Assembly: GCA_937943575.1 (NCBI GenBank)
Contig: CALEAV010000014.1
Location: 115,857-179,856, forward strand
Length of the DNA stretch: 64,000 nucleotides
Direction: 5' to 3'
Source of the DNA: an uncultured bacterium
GTDB taxonomy: Bacteria > Desulfobacterota > Desulfobaccia > Desulfobaccales > 0-14-0-80-60-11
Part shown: positions 1-7,507 of the stretch, one piece after another
Numbering within the stretch: the stretch's first letter is position 1
Layout of the letters: every line of letters begins with the position of its first letter
Made by a program: the position numbers and the translations under genes
Notes under the pieces: generated by a model
What the model was told of the DNA's origin: nothing
The model's database searches: none
What the model saw: only the letters and a program-made list of their open reading frames with translations

Positions 1-278
1 GCCACATTCTTGGTGCCGACGATAAGGCCGGTGCCCACCTCCTCGGTGGCCTTGATCACCCCCTTGAACAGCTCCTTGCTGACATTGACCGTCTCTGAGG
101 CCACCGCCCCTGTGCCGTGCAGGACATCGGTAACCGTCTGGCGGGCCAGATTGACCATCTCGCCCTCGATCTCCTGCAGGCCTTTGAGACTGCCGACGAT
201 CCCGGTTTTTACCGTGGAGCCGGCCTGCCCCAGCATTTCACCCAGACCGCCCTCTTTTTTGGTTTCTTCCGCCGCCAT
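1..278 (-). CDS. Small helical (phasin/LEA-like) protein, 3' end outside window
   Basis: The gene runs off the left edge, so only the first 92 codons are visible. The ATG at 278 is preceded by GGAGGT at a 4-base spacing, which fixes the start. The product begins MAAEETKKEGG and continues as an amphipathic helical stretch rich in Val, Thr, Gly and Glu, with no membrane segment, no cysteine and no catalytic motif. Composition resembles phasins and LEA-type helical proteins, but I do not recognise a family. It lies downstream of and on the same strand as the HMA_2 gene at 448-741, so it probably belongs to the same accessory cluster. Function unknown. Confidence 0.7.
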   Translation of the reverse strand, partial: MAAEETKKEGGLGEMLGQAGSTVKTGIVGSLKGLQEIEGEMVNLARQTVTDVLHGTGAVASETVNVSKELFKGVIKATEEVGTGLIVGTKNV

Positions 279-447
279 GATGACCTCCGACCTGCAGAAT
301 AGACCGGCATCGGTGCCGGCCAGGGTTAACCGCCACGCGGGCCAGGATCAGGGATCCGCCACCGGCCGCGGCGGATGCGTGGACATCACCGCCGCCCCGG
401 CCAGAGCCCCTCCCCCTGCGCCGCCACCCCTCCCCGGGAGGGAGGGG

Positions 448-741
448 CTAAAGATGCTTACTCAGCAGGGCCGCCAGCTCCAGGGGATTGACCTCCGGGA
501 AGAGGGAGGAGACGGCGTCCTTCAGGGCCCACAGGGACCAGAGGGAGGTGAGGGTCTGCCGGTCATACCGGAGATGCACCACTCCCTCCGCCGCCTCGGC
601 CCTGACCTGAAGGATGCCGTTGACGGCGCCAAGACTCGCCTCCAGGCTCCGGGCCAATTCGTCGTTGCCCTGCAACCTGGCCACTGCCAGAGTCAGCTCC
701 CCGGGTCGGGCCTTAAGAACCGTGATGCCCTCAACAGCCAT
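448..741 (-). CDS. HMA_2-domain small protein (cysteine-free)
   Basis: A 97-residue protein with the ferredoxin-like fold pattern of HMA_2 (heavy-metal-associated domain 2): a basic/aliphatic first strand (GELTLAVARLQGN), a helix with ELARSLEASL, a G-I-x-x-V turn, and a third strand ending VVHLRYD. The CxxC metal site of classical HMA domains is absent, and there is no cysteine at all. The C-terminal half (DAVSSLFPEVNPLELAALL) matches the tail of the larger HMA_2 protein at 1490-2053, which has a similar FRELLPEVDPEAL stretch. It is divergent from the HMA_2 gene at 1066. The family assignment is by pattern recognition; the biological role is not known. Confidence 0.7.
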   Translation of the reverse strand: MAVEGITVLKARPGELTLAVARLQGNDELARSLEASLGAVNGILQVRAEAAEGVVHLRYDRQTLTSLWSLWALKDAVSSLFPEVNPLELAALLSKHL

Positions 742-1065
742 GCCCCTCCCCCCTTCCCGGAGCAGAACCGGCCTCCCACGCCAGCTCCCGTCGGGAAACG
801 ATCCCCAGGATGCTCCACGTTAACACTTTTGCGCCGGGAAGAGAATTACTGAGTTTTTGATATATATCTATTTTAGTATTTAAATGTTCCCCGCCTTGGC
901 GTTAAGGTGGACCGATGGTGTCCTGTCAGCGCCGCAACCCGCTTCATTACCTGCATGAAACTAATTATTTTCTAACTTTCTGATGATGCTTTTTTAATGC
1001 CGGGATCGTAATGTCCCCTTCAGGAAACCGGGAAAAACCATCCGGAGCAGAGGCAGGCGGACCTG
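742..1065. other. Divergent intergenic region of the HMA_2 cluster
   Basis: A 324-base spacer between two divergent HMA_2 genes. It is markedly AT-rich between about 840 and 1000, unlike the surrounding GC-rich DNA, and should hold promoters for both directions. It contains the GATATATATC palindrome annotated separately. No open frame of interest is seen. Confidence 0.6.
859..868. promoter_or_regulatory. Candidate operator, palindrome GATATATATC
   Basis: A perfect 10-base palindrome in the AT-rich part of the divergent spacer. A one-mismatch version (GATATATGTC) occurs just upstream of the padR-type gene at 2438-2447. Recurrence in the two divergent spacers of one cluster suggests a shared site for the cluster's PadR regulator; this is inference. 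Confidence 0.4.
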
Positions 1066-1431
1066 ATGAAAGTGATTTCCTCTTATATCCATGCCCTGGA
1101 AGGACGGTTGCGGATCAAGATTCCTGAGGTAAAAAACTCGCCTTCCAAAGCCCGGGAAGTGGAACGGCACCTGTTGCTGACGCCGGGGGTGCATGAAGTG
1201 TCGGCCAATCCGGTGACCGGCAACGTCCTGATCCTGTATAATCCTCGTCTCTGCCGCCAGGAGGAGGTGATCGGGGCGCTCCGGGAGCTGGGGTATCTGG
1301 AGGAGTCCCCGGCGCCTGGCGGCCCGGCCGGCCCACCCCGAGAGGGCGATCTCGTGGGCCGGGTCTTCTCCTCGGTGGCCTCGGCGGTGGTGGAGGTGGC
1401 GCTCTCCCGGCTGGTGGCGGCCCTGATCTGA
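1066..1431 (+). CDS. HMA_2-domain small protein with amphipathic C-terminus
   Basis: A 121-residue protein. Residues 8-75 follow the HMA_2 pattern: EGRLRIKIPEVKN as first strand, a helix through AREVERHLLLTPGVHEVSA, then GNVLILYNP, and a second helix VIGALRELGYL. A Pro/Gly linker follows, then a hydrophobic amphipathic helix (about 92-121: LVGRVFSSVASAVVEVALSR) that could dock on a membrane or partner. One cysteine is present (LCRQEE) but no CxxC, so classical metal transfer is unlikely. It is divergent from the HMA_2 gene at 448-741 and convergent with the one at 1490-2053. Confidence 0.75.
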   Translation: MKVISSYIHALEGRLRIKIPEVKNSPSKAREVERHLLLTPGVHEVSANPVTGNVLILYNPRLCRQEEVIGALRELGYLEESPAPGGPAGPPREGDLVGRVFSSVASAVVEVALSRLVAALI

Positions 1432-1489
1432 CTTTCGGACCGGGCCAGGCCTGGCGTCCGATTCTTTTGCCACCCAGTGATATGGCTTT

Positions 1490-2053
1490 TCATCCCTGCT
1501 TGGCTTCCGGCGGCGCCGCTGGCTCAGGCGAGGGCCGGTTCAACATCACAAAGCTGCTGAAGGCGAACCAGAAGTAATCATACCAGGAGGGGAGCGGAAT
1601 CTTGTCCGCCTTCAGCAGGCTGCGCACCCCCAGGACAAGCAGCCCCAGCGGCAGCAGCAGCCGCAGGTCCACCCCGCCGGTGAGTCGGGCCACCCCGGCA
1701 TTCAGCGCGGCAGCCGCCCCCATCAGCCCCCCGGAGCCGACCGGATTGCCCGCCCCCCCCTGTCCGGCAAGGACTTCCCGGTTCAGGGGCAGGGCCTCGG
1801 GGTCGACCTCCGGCAAAAGTTCCCGGAACCCAGCGGTCAGGGCCGCCAGGGCGCCCTCAGACAGGAGCTCGGCCCCGTCAAAGTAAAGCACCAAACTGCC
1901 GCTGGCGGGTCGGGCCTCCACCCGCCGGATCCCCGGGATCTGGTGCAGCCGTGCTTCCGCCTGCCGGGCCAGGGTGGGATTGCCCCGGAGTCTGGCCACC
2001 TTCAGACGCACCCGCCCCGGCAGGGCGTGGGCCACTTCCACCCCTGAAGCCAT
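1490..2053 (-). CDS. HMA_2 domain fused to C-terminal membrane segments
   Basis: A 187-residue protein. The N-terminal part (about 1-90) is an HMA_2 domain: GRVRLKVARLRGN strand, helix ending IPGIRRVEA, GSLVLYFD strand, FRELLPEVDPEAL helix, and no CxxC. A Gly/Ala-rich middle leads to two hydrophobic stretches (around 128-148, LRLLLPLGLLVLGVRSLL, and 156-172, WYDYFWFAFSSFVML), so the C-terminus is probably membrane-embedded. It starts 18 bases after the DUF5132 gene on the same strand, so the two are likely co-transcribed and may act together at the membrane. Related HMA_2 modules are known at the N-termini of some P-type ATPases; no ATPase is visible here, though the cluster is cut by the window edge. 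Confidence 0.75.
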   Translation of the reverse strand: MASGVEVAHALPGRVRLKVARLRGNPTLARQAEARLHQIPGIRRVEARPASGSLVLYFDGAELLSEGALAALTAGFRELLPEVDPEALPLNREVLAGQGGAGNPVGSGGLMGAAAALNAGVARLTGGVDLRLLLPLGLLVLGVRSLLKADKIPLPSWYDYFWFAFSSFVMLNRPSPEPAAPPEAKQG

Positions 2054-2071
2054 GGGAGCCTCCCTCCCCTT

Positions 2072-2350
2072 TCAGGCCGAGGGCGCCGGGCCGGGGGGGG
2101 TGGCCGCCTCCTGGGCCCGCTCCGCCTTGCATTCCGCCACCAGATCGCTGATCTGCTCCGCCGCTTCGGCGGCATATTCCTTGGCGGCGTCAGCCAGGGC
2201 CAGGTACCCTTTGATCAGGGTCTTGGCCAAGGGCCGGGAGACTGCCGCCACCGCCGGCAGCACAATGGGCGCCGCCAGCGCCACCCCCAGGATCACCAGG
2301 ATACTGGGAACCGTGCCTTTCAACCCGTCATCCAGGAGCGCCATTGCCAT
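2072..2350 (-). CDS. DUF5132 family small membrane protein
   Basis: A 92-residue protein with an N-terminal MALLDDGLKG-type start, one long hydrophobic helix (about residues 13-38) and then a charged Ala-rich helix with AKEYAAEAAEQISDL. This arrangement matches DUF5132, a family of unknown function that I associate with HMA_2 genes. GGAGGATGGCA upstream gives a good ribosome site. It heads the minus-strand pair with the HMA_2-membrane protein and is divergent from the PadR gene. Its expression is probably controlled from the 2351-2458 spacer. The family call is from memory of the pattern; no function is established. Confidence 0.7.
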   Translation of the reverse strand: MAMALLDDGLKGTVPSILVILGVALAAPIVLPAVAAVSRPLAKTLIKGYLALADAAKEYAAEAAEQISDLVAECKAERAQEAATPPGPAPSA

Positions 2351-2437
2351 CCTCCTTTACCCGTGGATTGACTCTGGTCGTTTACGCCTGAGCTACAGTT
2401 AACCAAAAACTAACGCTTCCCTCAATAATTTTAAATC

Positions 2438-2447
2438 GATATATGTC
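2438..2447. promoter_or_regulatory. Candidate PadR operator, GATATATGTC
   Basis: An imperfect 10-base palindrome 11 bases upstream of the padR-type start and within the divergent spacer, matching 859-868 at 9 of 10 positions. A position this close to the start would suit autorepression. The site lies in an AT-rich stretch, so chance occurrence is possible. Confidence 0.4.
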
Positions 2448-2458
2448 TTTATCTGAAT

Positions 2459-2776
2459 ATGGATTCACTCCAGTCCTCCATCTGGAACGGACTGCTGCAG
2501 CTCTACATCCTGCACCAGGCGGAGAGAGGCCCCACCTATGGCGGCAGGCTGAAAAAACAGTTGGCTCTCCACGGCTATAACATCAGTCCGGGCAGCCTTT
2601 ATCCTTTGCTGCACAACCTGGAGCGGTCCGGTCTGTTGCGGGGCTGGATCAAAGTCTACAAGGGCCGGGCCCGGAGGCACTACATCATCACGGAGCAGGG
2701 GCGGCTCCGCCTCCAGGAGCTCCGGGCCGGGCTGAAGGCGGTGGTGGCGGAGCTCCTCCCGCCTCTGGAAAATTAG
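2459..2776 (+). CDS. PadR family transcriptional regulator
   Basis: A 105-residue winged-helix protein. The N-terminal helix and the ISPGSLYPLLHNLERSGLL segment (about 41-61) are the PadR/PF03551 DNA-recognition signature, followed by the wing RRHYIITEQGRLRLQEL. It is of the short PadR subtype, without the long C-terminal coiled-coil domain. PadR proteins are usually repressors released by a ligand. Its position, divergent from DUF5132 with matching palindromes in both cluster spacers, suggests it controls the HMA_2/DUF5132 genes. No clear Shine-Dalgarno precedes the ATG, so translation may be weak or leaderless. Confidence 0.85.
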   Translation: MDSLQSSIWNGLLQLYILHQAERGPTYGGRLKKQLALHGYNISPGSLYPLLHNLERSGLLRGWIKVYKGRARRHYIITEQGRLRLQELRAGLKAVVAELLPPLEN

Positions 2777-4323
2777 CCGGGACAGAAAAACCCCGCCGGT
2801 GGGCTTTTGGGGGCCGGCAGGCCCGCCCCTGGGAGAGGGCCTCGGGAGGGGGGGCCTTCCTCCATCAGTGGTCAGCCTCCCTGAGGGAGCTTTTCAGGCT
2901 TCCCCTCCTTTGCGGGAGGGCCGCAGGAGAACGGGGCCCAAAAGGCTGGCGGGGCCTCCGCAGGCACCCCCGGGACAGACGGCCCGGTGGGAATACGGTC
3001 CGGACGGCCCCCTGGGCGGGCGCCTCCGCTGAGGGGGGCCGATCCTCCGTGGATCACCGTCGTCGCTGCTTGGCGGCCACTCAGGAACCCCCTGCGGGGA
3101 AAACGGCAGCTCCGGCCTCATGTGCCGGCAATGCAGCCTTGGTCACGACCAAAGTCGGTTGACGTGGGAGGTGCGGCTGCCGGCAGCCCCCTGCCTCCCC
3201 TGCCTGCCCTTGGCCGAACCAGGAGCCATCCCGCCCGACACCGACATGCAGGCCAGAGCCGGGGCCGGATGGGGCAATCCGGCCCCCCTGAACCGGCAGG
3301 AGCAAACCGTCCCTTGCCCCGCAACCCCGAAAACACCCCGCCGGTGGCCGGGTTTCTGATGCCGGAGACCCGGTTGCGGCCGTCATTGGCGGATGCAGGA
3401 CTGTCTCATTTCCCCTCACGGGCGCCGGGGAGGAGGGCTTGTGCGCCCGGTCCGGGGCGGTGGGGATGAATCGGGACTGCCCGGCCCTGAAGGCGAACCG
3501 CCAGGAGCGGCAGACCCAGATCGCATCCCTCCATGGCGGCGGTGAGGCGACGGATCTCCCTCCGGGCCCGGGCTTCGGTCCTTCCCTTTCAATCAGGAGG
3601 GTTGAAGCTCTGCCCCTGCATCGTTGGGCCGGCAGCGTCGCCCCCTCTCGCCGGTGCGATGCCGGCGTCCGCAAAGGCCCCGCCCCGGTCTCCACGGCCT
3701 GGGCAGCCACCCCCCGGCAGATTCCCGTCCCGGCCCGGAAGGGGGCCAGGGAGATAAGGAAACAAGGTCCCCAGGTGACTTCCAAAAGAGCCGCCTAAAC
3801 CAAGATCTTTGGCCCGTTAGGGATGGACAAAGGGACGACAGGGCGGAGGCCCGGCAGCCTGATCAATTCCTCATGGCCGTTGGTCCGTGCACCGCGAGTC
3901 TTTCAGGATCTGGGAAATGAGGGGGAATCCCAAGGCCCGGGCGCATGTCCGGAGACGGGGCAACACTGACCCGCTGGAGTCCCGGCCGGGACCATCCCGC
4001 CGGGTGAACGCCGCCTCCCCCGGCAATGCTCCGGCCGCCAATCCAAGGTCAGTTTCTCCGCAACCTCCCTGAACGGCGTCGGCCCGGCGCGGCACGGGGC
4101 GGGGGGGAAATGGCAGGGGGGAACCGGAGAGGACAAGGGGGCCATCCAAGGCGGTGAAGCGCCGAAACGCCGGGCACCCGGGTGGCATCGGCATCCTTGG
4201 GTCTTCCGGAGGGGGGGCAGGCGGGGAGGCGCCGGCAGAGGCCCGCACCCGGCGGCCTGAAAAGCCCTGGCAGGCCAGGGCGCGGCGGCCCTGGGCGGAA
4301 TACCGGGGGGAGTAACTTTAAGC
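2777..4323. other. GC-rich stretch with no recognisable gene
   Basis: About 1.5 kb after the padR gene. Open frames on both strands are long only because stops are rare at this GC content: their translations are Pro/Arg/Gly-rich, overlap each other and carry no domain signature. I see no rRNA, no known structured RNA and no insertion-sequence ends. It may be decayed genic DNA. Confidence 0.5.
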
Positions 4324-4360
4324 CAAAAGAAAGGGGGCGCGGCGGTGAACCTCGCCCCCT
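4324..4360 (-). terminator. Rho-independent terminator of tRNA-fMet
   Basis: On the minus strand AGGGGGCG (4353-4360) pairs perfectly with CGCCCCCT (4332-4339) across a 13-base loop, followed by TTCTTTT. It lies 8 bases past the CCA end of the tRNA, so it ends that transcript. Confidence 0.85.
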
Positions 4361-4368
4361 GAGTTTCC

Positions 4369-4445
4369 TGGTAGCGGGGGGTGGATTTGAACCACCGACC
4401 TTCGGGTTATGAGCCCGACGAGCTTCCAGGCTGCTCCACCCCGCG
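4369..4445 (-). tRNA. Initiator tRNA-fMet (CAT)
   Basis: A 77-base cloverleaf on the minus strand with encoded CCA. The anticodon stem-loop TCGGGCTCATAACCCGA carries the three consecutive G:C pairs that mark initiator tRNAs, and the anticodon is CAT. The first acceptor position is C opposite U72, so the pair is unpaired, as required for formylation; many bacteria have C1 opposite A72. The T-arm is GGTGG/CCACC with a TTCAAAT loop. Promoter and terminator are both visible, so this is a monocistronic transcript. Confidence 0.97.
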
Positions 4446-4457
4446 GCATCTGATAAT

Positions 4458-4485
4458 ATTATATACCCTCTCCCCAAGGCGTCAA
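4458..4485 (-). promoter_or_regulatory. Sigma-70 promoter of tRNA-fMet
   Basis: On the minus strand TTGACG (4485-4480), a 16-base spacer and a perfect TATAAT (4463-4458). The predicted transcription start is about 6 bases before the tRNA 5' end. Confidence 0.85.
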
Positions 4486-4898
4486 CTGTTCTCGGGAAAA
4501 ATATCACAAAAAATCCCTTACCAGCCTGATCTGGACACCTTCGCCCCTCCTCCTTAACCAGGGTCAGCCCTGATAATTCTTTCTGCAAAAAACCGCCCAT
4601 TCCTTGGTCCCTGGACCAGGCTGCGGACCGCCCTGTCAACGGGGCGCGTGTCTCCCCCGCCACTGCTTCCAGGCTGCCCCCGACTGCCAGGGCTGGTCCG
4701 GCAGGTCTGAAATCTGCCGGGGGAATAAACGGCCTCCCGGCCCCTGGAAAAAGGTCCTTTTTCCGGGGAATACCCCCTGACAACTTTTCTAAAAATTTCT
4801 CTGGGGGTGAACAGGAAGTTCCTTTACCGGGGGACGGCTCAGGCATAATTATTCCCGGGGCCTTTTGAACTTGGCGAGGCTGAAGGGTCGCAGCGCCC
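4486..4898. other. Intergenic, no gene seen
   Basis: About 410 bases between the tRNA promoter and the 3' end of the MFS gene. Base composition is mixed and there is no supported reading frame. Confidence 0.5.
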
Positions 4899-6125
4899 CT
4901 AAAGTATGGGCGCCCCACCCTCCCCCGCCCGCCGCAGATCCTCCTCCACATGACGCCTGGCGGCCAGGAAAAATCCGGCCGCCGCCGCCAGGGCCGCCAG
5001 GGTCAGGGCCACCCCGGCGGTGAGGTGCCAGAGGTCCGCCACCAGTCCGATGAGAAAGGGGGAAGGCACATCCCCCACCAGGTGGATGACGATGATGTTG
5101 AGGGCCACCGCCCGGGCCCGGCGGGCCGGCCCGGCCACGCTCACCACCACCGCGGTGAGGAGGCCGGGATGGAGGAACAACAGAAAGACGGCCCCCACAA
5201 TGCCCGGGATGTAGAGCCCGGGGGTGGCGGCAAATATGGCCACGGCACCCAAGGGCAGGGCGGCAAGGGCTCCCCCGGCGCTGAGCCACAAAGGCCCGTC
5301 GGCCCGGCGGGCCACAAGGCGGCTTCCCAGATATCCCCCGACCACCGTGCCCACCCCCCCGGCCACCGTCACCGCACCAAAGAGGAGGTAGTTGGCCTGG
5401 GCCAGACTCAGACCCTTGTCCACCTCCAGGAAGCGGGGCATCCAGAAGGCCAGGCCCCCCAGGGTGAAGGTGGTCATGCCGTAGCCCAGCATCAGCCTCC
5501 TCAGGCTGGGAATCCGCCAGAGGGCCAGGAAGGAGGCCTGGGGAGCGGTTCCCTCCTCCGGGTTGCGAGGGGGAGGCAGCGCCGCAGTGGGCAGCCGGGT
5601 CACCGCCCACGCCAGAAGCAGACCCGGCACGCCCCCCACCAGAAAGACGGGCCGCCAGCCGAGGCGGCTCCCCAGAAAGCCCCCGGCGAGATAAGCCAGG
5701 GCGGCCCCCACCGGGATGGCCAGATAAAAGATACCCAGGGCAGAGCTGCGACGATGCAAGGGCAGCCGGTCGGCCAGGTAGGCCGGGGCCAGGGTGCCGA
5801 AGGAGGCCTCCCCCACCCCTACCAGGCCCCGGGTGAGCAAAAGCCAGGGGTAGGAGCTCACCCAAGCGGTGAGGCTGGTGGCCACCGACCACAGCGCCGC
5901 GCCGGCGGCCATCAGCCGCAGGCGGCCGTAGCGGTCCCCCAGCCAGCCGAAGAGGGGGGAGGTGGCCAGATAGACCAGGAAAAAGGCGGTGCCCAGAAAC
6001 CCGTAGGCCCGCCCGCTCAAGCTGAGCTCGTCCTTGATGAGGCTGGCCAGGGCGGCCAGAAGATACCGGTCCAGGTAATCCAGGAGGTTGAGGCCGGTGA
6101 GAAGCAGGAGGGCACGGGTTCCCAT
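4899..6125 (-). CDS. MFS transporter, Spinster-like
   Basis: A 408-residue membrane protein with about 12 hydrophobic segments. The MFS signature follows TM2 (GWLGDRYGRLRLMAAG, about residues 60-75), and the N-terminus NLLDYLDRYLLAAL is close to the NxxNYxDR motif of the Spinster/MFS_1 group. TM5 ends in GWRPVFLVGGVPGLLLA, also typical of this subgroup. Substrate cannot be read from sequence; relatives carry lipids, organic acids or aromatic compounds. It stands alone, 126 bases after the small gene at 6252-6620 on the same strand. The start is taken at ATG 6125. Confidence 0.85.
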   Translation of the reverse strand: MGTRALLLLTGLNLLDYLDRYLLAALASLIKDELSLSGRAYGFLGTAFFLVYLATSPLFGWLGDRYGRLRLMAAGAALWSVATSLTAWVSSYPWLLLTRGLVGVGEASFGTLAPAYLADRLPLHRRSSALGIFYLAIPVGAALAYLAGGFLGSRLGWRPVFLVGGVPGLLLAWAVTRLPTAALPPPRNPEEGTAPQASFLALWRIPSLRRLMLGYGMTTFTLGGLAFWMPRFLEVDKGLSLAQANYLLFGAVTVAGGVGTVVGGYLGSRLVARRADGPLWLSAGGALAALPLGAVAIFAATPGLYIPGIVGAVFLLFLHPGLLTAVVVSVAGPARRARAVALNIIVIHLVGDVPSPFLIGLVADLWHLTAGVALTLAALAAAAGFFLAARRHVEEDLRRAGEGGAPIL

Positions 6126-6251
6126 GGGCGTGAGGGGAGGGGCCTAAAGCGGGTGAAAGAGGGCCTCTAAAGCGAGGCCATCAGCCGGCATCCGGGATGG
6201 GCCCGAGCATTTATGGGGGCGCAGGACCTTCCCCCCTTCCCCACAGCCCGG

Positions 6252-6620
6252 TCAGGCGAGCCGGATGAAGACCGTCTCCCGCTCCGCCTCGCCGGTGAGG
6301 AGGGACTCCCGGCCGTCCTCGGAGACAAAGCGCCTCAGGGGAAATTCCTCCCCGGGAAACCAGTCGATGGCAAAGGCATAGCCGCCGTCCCGCCGCCGCA
6401 GCACCAGATGCGCGGGCTCCTCCTCCTCTTCTTTCAGGGGATAGAGGAGATACAGGGTGTAGGCGGCCTCCCCGCCCCCCTCCTCCCCCCGGTCCCGGCG
6501 GCCGGTCCAGAGCTCAAAGCCCTCCCCGAACAGACCGGAGAGCCAATAAAGCTGGATGAAATCGTGGGGGAAATCGAAGGCCGCCTGCGGGGAAGCGGCC
6601 TCCGCCTCGTCCCGGGTCAT
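6252..6620 (-). CDS. Conserved-looking hypothetical downstream of frdB
   Basis: A 122-residue acidic protein whose ATG overlaps the frdB stop in an ATGA junction, so it is translationally coupled to the fumarate reductase operon. The sequence alternates aromatic and acidic residues (DFPHDFIQLYWLSGLFG near the start; an EEEEEP loop; YAFAIDWFPGEEFPL) in a way that suggests a small beta-rich soluble domain. There are no cysteines, signal peptide or membrane segments. I do not recognise a family. An accessory or assembly role for the reductase is suggested only by position. Confidence 0.65.
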   Translation of the reverse strand: MTRDEAEAASPQAAFDFPHDFIQLYWLSGLFGEGFELWTGRRDRGEEGGGEAAYTLYLLYPLKEEEEEPAHLVLRRRDGGYAFAIDWFPGEEFPLRRFVSEDGRESLLTGEAERETVFIRLA

Positions 6621-7348
6621 TTGCCCTTGAGCCCCGCCCAGGCCATCTTGCGGCGCACCAGGGCGAGCTGCTGCTGCAGAGGGATCTCCATGGGGCAGAT
6701 GTCATCACAGGCCATCAGCCCGATGCAGCCGAAAACCCCCTCATCGGTGCCCACCACCTCAAAGACCTGCTGCGGCGAACGCTCGTCCCGGGGGTCAATG
6801 AGGAACCGGGCAATGCGGTTCAATCCCGCGGCGCCCACAAAATCCGCCCGCATGTTGGCGGTGGCGCAGGCGGCAATGCAGGAACCGCACTCAATGCAAC
6901 GCTCCGCCTCGTAAATCTCCTGGGCCAGGGCGTTGTCCATGCGCTCTTCGGGGGACTTGGGGTCAAATTCCTTGTCCGTATGGATCCAGGCCTCCAGATT
7001 CTCATTCAACTGGCGGAACCACACCCCGGTGTCCACCGACAGATCCCCCACCAGCTTGAACACCGGCAAGGGCATCAGGGTGATGCGATCCGGCAAATCC
7101 TGGGTGAGGGTCTTGCAGGCTAACCCCGGCCGCCCATTGATCAACATGCCGCAGGAGCCGCAGACCGCCGCCCGACAGACAAAATCAAACATCAAGGACG
7201 GGTCCTGCTCCTCCCTCAGACGGTTCAAAGCAATGAACAACGTCATGTTGGGAGTCTCATCCAACTGAAACTCCTGCATCCGGGGCGCAATCTCCGGAGT
7301 GGCCGGATTGTAACGGAAAATACTGAAAGTCAACAACCTCTCAGCCAT
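6617..7348 (-). CDS. frdB: Fumarate reductase iron-sulfur subunit
   Basis: A 243-residue FrdB/SdhB. The N-terminal plant-ferredoxin domain holds the [2Fe-2S] ligands C58, C63, C66 and C78 (CRAAVCGSC...LAC). The C-terminal domain carries CIECGSC plus C161 for [4Fe-4S], and C208, C214 and C218 (CIGLMACDDICP) for the [3Fe-4S] and [4Fe-4S] clusters. It passes electrons between the quinone-reactive FrdC and the flavin of FrdA on the cytoplasmic face. The start at 7348 is chosen because the residues upstream are encoded by a repeat and the family N-terminus begins here; AAAGGA lies 8 bases upstream. A composite repeat separates it from frdA, and it overlaps the next gene by 4 bases. Confidence 0.95.
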   Translation of the reverse strand: MAERLLTFSIFRYNPATPEIAPRMQEFQLDETPNMTLFIALNRLREEQDPSLMFDFVCRAAVCGSCGMLINGRPGLACKTLTQDLPDRITLMPLPVFKLVGDLSVDTGVWFRQLNENLEAWIHTDKEFDPKSPEERMDNALAQEIYEAERCIECGSCIAACATANMRADFVGAAGLNRIARFLIDPRDERSPQQVFEVVGTDEGVFGCIGLMACDDICPMEIPLQQQLALVRRKMAWAGLKGK

Positions 7349-7371
7349 GACAATGGTCCTTTGGTGGCAGT

Positions 7372-7502
7372 GTTGGGGGATTGGGCCAGGGAGCGCAACC
7401 CCCTGCCCCCTCCCCCACACCCCCACCCCCAACCCCAAGATGGGAGTTGGGGAGGGGGCCCGGGGGAGGGCGGGGGAACGAGTTTCCCCGGCCCTCCCCC
7501 GG
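7372..7502. repeat. Composite palindromic repeat, copy 1 (inside frd operon)
   Basis: GC-rich palindromic element between frdA and frdB. The first module contains GGGCCAGGGAGCGCAACCCC and CCTGCCCCCTCCCCCA; the second module (about 7465-7502) has GGAGGGCGGGGGAAC pairing with the CCCCGGCCCTCCCCC that follows. The same two modules recur at 23992, 45721 and, first module only, at 31450 and 59773. It may form a strong hairpin in the frd mRNA. Confidence 0.7.
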
Positions 7503-7507
7503 TTACC

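Noticed and set aside
10-852. 280-residue plus-strand frame at the left edge
   Set aside because: It crosses two real minus-strand genes and the AT-rich spacer; its translation is Pro/Arg/Thr-biased and has no domain.
3081-3785. 234-residue minus-strand frame in the gene-poor region
   Set aside because: Low-complexity Arg/Pro/Gly composition, no ribosome site, and several equally long overlapping frames on both strands.
4950-6170. 406-residue plus-strand frame opposite the MFS gene
   Set aside because: Gln/Gly/His-rich shadow of a clear 12-TM protein.
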